25,741 nucleotides of DNA from a virus: IMG/VR virus record IMGVR_UViG_3300012917_000011, positions 1 through 25,741 of that record; one strand, 5' to 3'. Positions 21,766-25,741 of this stretch are shown piece after piece. Each line of letters begins with the position of its first letter. Position 1 is the first letter of the stretch. A model generated the notes under the pieces. That model was not told the origin of the DNA. It was given only the letters and a program-made list of their open reading frames with translations, and ran no database searches. The position numbers and the translations under genes were made by a program.

Positions 21766-23603
21766 ATCGGCACCGTTATGTTGCTGCGGCGAAGGTAGTT
21801 AGAAATCAACTTATCAATCGGCTGATCCCCACCGCGTCTGTCGATCTCAAGCGCCTTCTCGCGCGTCATTCTGAGACCAATCAACATTGGTTGCAACCAC
21901 TTCCGCCAGCATTCATAGGCCATAGCCGCGGTTACCGCGCGGTCATCGTTGCCACCGCCTTCTGCTTCAATCGACCCTTCCTTGTTTACGAGGCGGCGCA
22001 TTTCCTCAATGAGAGGCAACGACCGGATGTGCATCCTCCCCAACTCCACCGCGTCCTTGAAGCGCGCCATCAACATGCGTTTTAGATCATCAGTTGTCGT
22101 CCATTGATAGGCCAACTCGCCGGACATTGAATCTATGCGCTGATAGTAAAAGTCACGCATATTCTTGAGACAGTTTTTTAGTTCGTAATTGTCTGAGTGC
22201 GGCGGCATTTCTCTCAAATAATCTCTGACCCTTTGTAGTTCCGAGAATACTGCTTTTCCAGGTCCGTTTATTTCAAGTATAACCCTACTATCTTTCTTGC
22301 CATAAAATCCGGCAAGATGCGCAATAACCCACGCTGTCTGGTATGTTGAAAATACAGATGTACAATATTCAGCCACCTGCACCATGCCGTCTGCGAAGGC
22401 TCTCCATACTTGTATACAATTGTTGTCAGCCTGATCAGACGAGCCGTAGGCAGGGTCACAAGATACGACGTAATAGCCGAATTTTGAAGAATGTTCCCAC
22501 ACACGCAATTCGGCCCGCAGGTCGTTGACGGAATATACATCTATTTCCTCCCACCTTCTCGTCATCTTGTAACGGTAAGTCTGAAACGGCCTCTTGTGAG
22601 CATCGCGTGTTATTTGCGTCAGTACCGGAGCGGTGAAATACTTCGAACCCGTAGATTGGAAAGCATCATCTTCAGTAAACGGGAACTCTTGATCCATAAC
22701 AGATTGATCATTTGCAAATTCATCCTCCATTTTCCAGCGATACCACGCTAGCTGTTGGAGGCTGACATCGAATTTGTATTGGTCCCGAACTGCACGCACG
22801 CGTTCACGCTCAAGTTGCGATAGTTTATTATTGGGAGCAAATATCTTGAAGCGATTGTCACGCACATGAAACTGGTTTCGCTCGTCTCTCCACCATCCCG
22901 AGAAAATAAAACGTACAGTTTTTGACGTTTTTGCTGACTGGCACTGATCATAGAAGTGATTAAATCCATTTGCGGTGCTCTCCCATATTTGCAGACGGTG
23001 CGTATAAATAGAAGAAATTGACGACTTGAACGCTTTCAAATCATCTTCGTTGGCGTAGAAAGCAACCTCCGTTCCGTGGACGTAATTAGCAGCAAGGGAG
23101 CGCCCTAAGCCCCCACCGCTGTTTTCGTTAACCCCACCTATCAGGTATGAGAAACTAGAATCATTATCGAACAATAGTATATTACGGTTATGGCTTATTA
23201 CATTAGGGCGGAACCTTTTGCCGTCAACCTTCTTAGGCATTGACGCGAGTTGTATTTCAATTTGGGCACGCCACTTCGCAAGCGCCTTTTCCTCATGAAG
23301 GATGAAGGTTCCGAGCAATCCCGGATGTGCAAGAGCATAGAAAAAATCTACCGCAAGAAATAGCGTAGTCGACCCTTGCTGCCGTCCCTTCAGAACAACG
23401 AACGTCGTGATCCCTTCTTTGAGACCCTTATCTACCTCGCTTAAAATGTATTGCTGACTTCCGAGCAGCCTAAGCGGAACCCGACCATAATCTCGGGACT
23501 GAATTTTAAGGTGCTTTATGTACCGCTTGAACTTAGCGAGCGGGAACTTGGCGACCTTGGTAGGGGCACCGATCTTGAAGTTTTGGCGTTGTGCAGACTT
23601 CAT
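21762..23603 (-). CDS. terL: Terminase large subunit
   Basis: A 613-residue packaging ATPase/nuclease. The Walker A-like loop is GRQQGSTT (residues 73-80), with the GRQxG(S/K)T form usual in phage terminases. A Walker B-like stretch near 172-182 ends in E179, and STAN (209-212) is motif C. The RNase H-type nuclease follows: D383 in VSCDPAYGSSD, E444 in VILEINGPGK and D553/D554 in GGNDDRAVTAAMA. All catalytic positions are present, so the enzyme should be active. It uses ATP to pump DNA into the prohead and cuts the concatemer. The ATG has GGTGG just upstream and overlaps the preceding membrane protein gene by 71 nt. No clear small subunit is found. Confidence 0.9.
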   Translation of the reverse strand: MKSAQRQNFKIGAPTKVAKFPLAKFKRYIKHLKIQSRDYGRVPLRLLGSQQYILSEVDKGLKEGITTFVVLKGRQQGSTTLFLAVDFFYALAHPGLLGTFILHEEKALAKWRAQIEIQLASMPKKVDGKRFRPNVISHNRNILLFDNDSSFSYLIGGVNENSGGGLGRSLAANYVHGTEVAFYANEDDLKAFKSSISSIYTHRLQIWESTANGFNHFYDQCQSAKTSKTVRFIFSGWWRDERNQFHVRDNRFKIFAPNNKLSQLERERVRAVRDQYKFDVSLQQLAWYRWKMEDEFANDQSVMDQEFPFTEDDAFQSTGSKYFTAPVLTQITRDAHKRPFQTYRYKMTRRWEEIDVYSVNDLRAELRVWEHSSKFGYYVVSCDPAYGSSDQADNNCIQVWRAFADGMVQVAEYCTSVFSTYQTAWVIAHLAGFYGKKDSRVILEINGPGKAVFSELQRVRDYLREMPPHSDNYELKNCLKNMRDFYYQRIDSMSGELAYQWTTTDDLKRMLMARFKDAVELGRMHIRSLPLIEEMRRLVNKEGSIEAEGGGNDDRAVTAAMAYECWRKWLQPMLIGLRMTREKALEIDRRGGDQPIDKLISNYLRRSNITVPM

Positions 23604-24165
23604 TTATCCACCGATCATATGCAATATCCACAAGTTTGTTCCACGCCATAACTTCCATGTCAACGCAACTATGCTCTAGTAATAAGTCAACGACTCGATC
23701 AATATTTACGACAACTTCAGAGTGAGTCACGGCCGCGCTGAGAGCAGATTCCGCAGCGTGTGTTTGCATGACCTCACTAGCGGTTTCTAACGGCCGTTTC
23801 TCTGGCATCACCTCCTTTCGTATTTTCCTATCAACGGCTCGTATTTGGGGCCGAACAACTCGCATCACCTCCTTTGCAATCGTAACGTTAGACCAGCACC
23901 TCCGCCCTTCGTGTCCACCTACGTGATATCCCCAATACGAATGAGCCGACATACCATGAACGGCGCGAACCTCTTTCGCGGATGATAGGCATTCTGAAGC
24001 GTGCGCAAAAGTAGATATGAAAATAATAATTAAAATACTCAACGCCAACGAAATCCAAAAGATACGGCGTTTCGCTGACGAATTCTGTTCTTCAATTCTT
24101 TCTAGTTGACGTAACAAATAGTTACGGCGTTCGCATATGTAATTAAGTTTGTCATAATCATTCAT
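23533..24165 (-). CDS. Single-pass membrane protein with Cys-containing exported region
   Basis: A 210-residue protein. Residues 1-32 are charged and helical, residues 34-52 form one strong membrane segment (IFWISLALSILIIIFIS), and AHA-SEC follows, which could be a signal peptidase site. The next part, CLSSAKEVRAVHGMSAHSYW, then GYHVGGHEGRRCW, matches from memory a small motif of rhizobial exported proteins (C ... G-H-E-G-x-x-C-W; C59 and C90 may pair). The remaining C-terminus is charged helix. It overlaps the terminase by 71 nt and shares ATGA with the upstream gene. Lysis (spanin-like), superinfection exclusion or a captured host gene are possible; none is proven. Confidence 0.65.
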   Translation of the reverse strand: MNDYDKLNYICERRNYLLRQLERIEEQNSSAKRRIFWISLALSILIIIFISTFAHASECLSSAKEVRAVHGMSAHSYWGYHVGGHEGRRCWSNVTIAKEVMRVVRPQIRAVDRKIRKEVMPEKRPLETASEVMQTHAAESALSAAVTHSEVVVNIDRVVDLLLEHSCVDMEVMAWNKLVDIAYDRWINEVCTTPKLQDRCPYQGRQVPAR

Positions 24166-24392
24166 AGCTCCCCCTTTGACATTTTCTCAAGGTCAGCGCG
24201 CATCTTTGCAAACGGCATAGCCGGTAAACCTTCCTCACCACGTTGGCGACGTGCCACGATGTCGAGCATTTGCAGCTCTCCGAGCATCTGACGATTTGCG
24301 CGCTCTATTCGCGTGATGTGCCGACGGAGGTTGCGGTCATACGCTGTAGGGGAAAGGCCCGCCATCTGGCGCAAGAGACGATTAGGGCGCAC
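24162..24392 (-). CDS. Small helical protein at the start of the morphogenesis operon
   Basis: About 76 residues from the GTG at 24392, which is 8 nt behind AGAGG; a TTG at 24410 would add six residues but lies upstream of that ribosome site. The product is basic and helical: PNRLLRQMAGLSPTAYDRNL, then HITRIERANRQMLGELQMLD and AKMRADLEKMSKGEL. LSPTAYDRNLRRHI has a helix-turn-helix flavour. It is the first gene after the 24432-24459 promoter and just upstream of the membrane protein and terminase genes, so a small-terminase-like or regulatory role is possible, though it is short for a small terminase. Confidence 0.6.
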   Translation of the reverse strand: MRPNRLLRQMAGLSPTAYDRNLRRHITRIERANRQMLGELQMLDIVARRQRGEEGLPAMPFAKMRADLEKMSKGEL

Positions 24393-24431
24393 GTTCAACA
24401 CCTCTTTCAAACTTGCAAAAAATTCCTGTTG

Positions 24432-24459
24432 ATAGTATCATAAACCGCTGAAAAGTCAA
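24432..24459 (-). promoter_or_regulatory. Sigma70-type promoter of the leftward morphogenesis operon
   Basis: TTGACT (minus strand, 24459-24454), a 16-nt spacer and TACTAT (24437-24432) give a good sigma70 match. Transcription should start near 24425, about 33 nt before the GTG at 24392. It lies in the only divergent gap before the packaging genes. Confidence 0.7.
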
Positions 24460-24467
24460 TGCATTAG

Positions 24468-24484
24468 GACATGCCTGACATGTC
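24468..24484. repeat. Inverted repeat between divergent genes, possible operator
   Basis: GACATG, a 5-nt spacer and CATGTC form a perfect 6-bp inverted repeat. It lies 8 nt upstream of the leftward -35 box and 15 nt before the ATG of the plus-strand 75-aa gene. Position and symmetry suit a regulator-binding site for the divergent pair. Confidence 0.4.
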
Positions 24485-24499
24485 TATTTGGGGATCACA

Positions 24500-24727
24500 A
24501 TGAGTGTCAACATTCACTGGCGTCCAACATCCGACAAGGGAAAGTGTTTCGACAGCGGAACATCGTCATCATGGGATCGCCTGCAAAGAGCGTGTGGAAC
24601 GAAACTTAATGAAAGCCATGTACCAAAACTTAGGGTTATGGCAATTTCAACAGACAATGAGTTTTATAACGAAGTGGCCGACGTAATTGAGAAAGTTGGA
24701 TCAATAGAGGTGTGGGGAGAATACTAG
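24500..24727 (+). CDS. Conserved small phage/rhizobial hypothetical protein, 75 aa
   Basis: The ATG at 24500 is chosen over a TTG at 24488, as it follows GGGGA by a normal distance. The product opens MSVNIHWRPTSDKGKCFDSG, continues TSSSWDRLQRACG and ends EFYNEVADVIEKVGSIEVWGEY. The W-R-P-x-S-D-x-G-K ... G-T-S-S ... V-x-V-W-G pattern is familiar from small phage and prophage proteins of alphaproteobacteria with no known function. It is the first plus-strand gene opposite the morphogenesis operon and is followed after 3 nt by the 89-aa gene, so the two form a small operon. Confidence 0.65.
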   Translation: MSVNIHWRPTSDKGKCFDSGTSSSWDRLQRACGTKLNESHVPKLRVMAISTDNEFYNEVADVIEKVGSIEVWGEY

Positions 24728-24730
24728 GCC

Positions 24731-25000
24731 ATGCCTATTCTAGATATTAACCTGACCGATCTTGACACACATCAAGTGCAGAGCGAAACTGGAATGGCGC
24801 ACTTCGCTGGTACGGGACCACGAGGTAAGACGTGCGGTCATTGTGTCTTTTGGGGATATAAAAGAGAAACTGGAAGATTTAAGAGCATGAAACCAGTCGA
24901 GGCTTGCCAAAAATATTTTATTCTAACAGGCAAGCACGGCCCCACTATTAAGGCCGCGCTGTTGTCGTGCAAATATTTCGAGGGAGGACCTAAACCCTGA
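24731..25000 (+). CDS. Small four-cysteine protein, probable zinc-binding
   Basis: An 89-residue protein with KTCGHCVFWGYKRETG, then PVEACQKYFILTGKHG and LLSCKYFEGGPKP, giving Cys at 35, 38, 59 and 80. The CxxC-x(20)-C-x(20)-C spacing suits a small zinc fold. I recognise T-C-G-x-C-x-x-W/F-G ... C-K-Y-F-E in small alphaproteobacterial phage proteins of unknown role. It starts three bases after the 75-aa gene. Its 3' end overlaps that of the convergent 154-aa gene by 11 nt, so no terminator separates them. Confidence 0.65.
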   Translation: MPILDINLTDLDTHQVQSETGMAHFAGTGPRGKTCGHCVFWGYKRETGRFKSMKPVEACQKYFILTGKHGPTIKAALLSCKYFEGGPKP

Positions 25001-25454
25001 AGCTCAATAGCTTCGATGTCTTCTTGCGGCCTTCGGTCGGCGCTTTGGCTTCCACAAATGACGCCTCCACGGTGTCGATCTTCTCGCGTAGAGTTGCGAA
25101 AATCTTGTCCTTTGCCTCTTCTGTCCAGTCGTAGGATTGTATGCTAGAAAGATGATTGAGGGCGTTAAGGGCATCGAGCGCTCGCGACACACGCGCGGAA
25201 GCGAGACGCGAGAAATCCGCAAGCTTTTCCTCTGGCGTTTTCTTTGTTTTTTTTGCCTCGTTGTCAGCGATTGCCTTTGGTAATCCACCGGCCTCAATAG
25301 GGTCTTCTCCGCCGTTGAGAACGCTCCTGGCGTAGCGCTCAGATTCTAAGAGTTCTGAGGCCATCTCGTTAATTGCGTCACGTGACAGACCAGTCTCAAT
25401 AGAGTCTGTTACGGCGTGTCCGTATTCTTCCTGATCACGTGGTTTCTTAGCCAT
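24990..25454 (-). CDS. Hypothetical helical, charged protein
   Basis: A 154-residue protein starting MAKKPRDQEEYGHAVTDS. The middle is Lys/Glu-rich (NEAKKTKKTPEEKLADFSRL). The C-terminal half, ARVSRALDALNALNHLSSIQ then YDWTEEAKDKIFATLREKID, is regular helix and reads like a conserved domain (R-V-x-x-A-L-x-A-L-x-x-L ... Y-x-W-T), but I cannot name it. GGAG lies about 10 nt before the ATG. Upstream is a promoter overlapped by a palindrome (25475-25521), so the gene is probably regulated. It converges on the 89-aa gene. Possible regulator or DNA-associated protein. Confidence 0.6.
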   Translation of the reverse strand: MAKKPRDQEEYGHAVTDSIETGLSRDAINEMASELLESERYARSVLNGGEDPIEAGGLPKAIADNEAKKTKKTPEEKLADFSRLASARVSRALDALNALNHLSSIQSYDWTEEAKDKIFATLREKIDTVEASFVEAKAPTEGRKKTSKLLSFRV

Positions 25455-25474
25455 TGTGGCGGTGCTCCGATTTG

Positions 25475-25521
25475 TGTAATAGAATACAGAATATTACAGC
25501 ACACCCACCGCCGGAGGACAA
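25475..25521 (-). promoter_or_regulatory. Promoter overlapped by a palindromic operator, divergent gap
   Basis: On the minus strand TTGTCC (25521-25516), a 17-nt spacer and TGTAAT (25498-25493) make a good promoter for the 154-aa gene. The -10 box is one arm of TGTAATA-N10-TATTACA (25475-25498), a perfect 7-bp inverted repeat. A bound regulator would cover the -10 and start site. Because the repeat is symmetric, it also places TGTAAT on the plus strand towards the GTG gene at 25525. Confidence 0.55.
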
Positions 25522-25524
25522 GCT

Positions 25525-25689
25525 GTGAGATTGGCGAACTGTCCTGTTCACGGATTATCAGAGGCCCCATGTCCTTGTTACCTGGAGAACACAGGGGATA
25601 TTGATGAATGGTGGGATCGTCCGAGCACGGCACCGGTACCCAGCCCCCTAAACCTCTCCCAACTCATTGATATCCCTCACACAATTTAA
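25525..25689 (+). CDS. Short 54-aa Cys-containing protein with GTG start
   Basis: GGAGGA lies six bases before the GTG at 25525, an ideal ribosome site. The frame runs 54 codons to TAA at 25687-25689. The product has LANCPVHGLSEAPCPCYLEN near the N-terminus (C6, H9, C16, C18) and then IDEWWDRPSTAPVPSP and LNLSQLIDIPHTI. The C-P-V-H ... C-P-C cluster could bind a metal. It is divergent from the 154-aa gene across the palindrome. No homologue recognised. The last 52 nt of the window hold no gene that I can see. Confidence 0.5.
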   Translation: MRLANCPVHGLSEAPCPCYLENTGDIDEWWDRPSTAPVPSPLNLSQLIDIPHTI

Positions 25690-25741
25690 TGGACTAACCA
25701 GTCAGTTAATCGGCACGGAGCGCGAACCTTCCGGCAACCTA

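Noticed and set aside
1-25741. CRISPR array, tRNA, rRNA, integrase, transposase or attachment site
   Set aside because: No spaced direct repeats, cloverleaf or recombinase motifs were seen by eye; a tRNAscan or profile search could still find a diverged one.

Overview
The window is a stretch of tailed-phage DNA (Caudoviricetes), free phage or prophage, cut off at its left edge. Nearly everything from 24392 down to 1 lies on the minus strand as one tightly packed block of virion genes, mostly joined by 1-4 nt ATGA, GTGA or TAATG overlaps. The gene order fits a short-tailed (podovirus-like) phage: large terminase, zinc-ribbon protein, portal, small proteins, putative scaffold, major capsid protein, P22 gp4-like head-tail adaptor, P22 gp10-like tail hub, tailspike, then large low-complexity proteins that are probably internal or ejected virion proteins. 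No tail tube, tape measure or sheath genes are seen. An alphaproteobacterial, probably rhizobial (Bradyrhizobium-like) host is suggested by the style of several small proteins and by a Cys/His/Gly motif in the protein upstream of the terminase; this is recollection, not a database result.

Layout, right to left. 25741-24411: a control edge with three small plus-strand genes (75, 89 and a 54-aa GTG-start gene), one minus-strand gene (154 aa), a palindrome over a probable divergent promoter (25475-25521), and a good sigma70-type promoter (24432-24459) firing left into the morphogenesis block. 24392-18813: packaging and portal module, ending with a 21-residue Arg-rich ORF and a textbook rho-independent terminator (18754-18787). 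18674-15676: head module with five small proteins, the capsid protein with an ideal AGGAGG site, and an unusual 130-aa gene. 15664-9293: neck, tail and tailspike. 9296-1: small accessory proteins (GNAT-like, HExxH, MazG-like, KTSC, Cys-rich), four large probable internal virion proteins, and small beta-rich proteins.

The most striking find is the gene at 15676-16068. It joins a twin-arginine (Tat)-type signal sequence to a cut-down copy of the C-terminal part of the capsid protein encoded just before it, and carries five cysteines in the would-be mature part. Two other products of the same region also have export signals: the tailspike (clear Sec signal peptide) and a membrane-anchored paralogue (364-759) of a small tail-region protein (10792-11145). 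Together they suggest that this phage sends virion-derived folds across or into the host membrane. A second theme is a Gly-rich 'GSGY' beta repeat inserted in three consecutive neck/tail genes. No integrase, repressor, replication gene, tRNA, CRISPR array or recognisable endolysin was seen.
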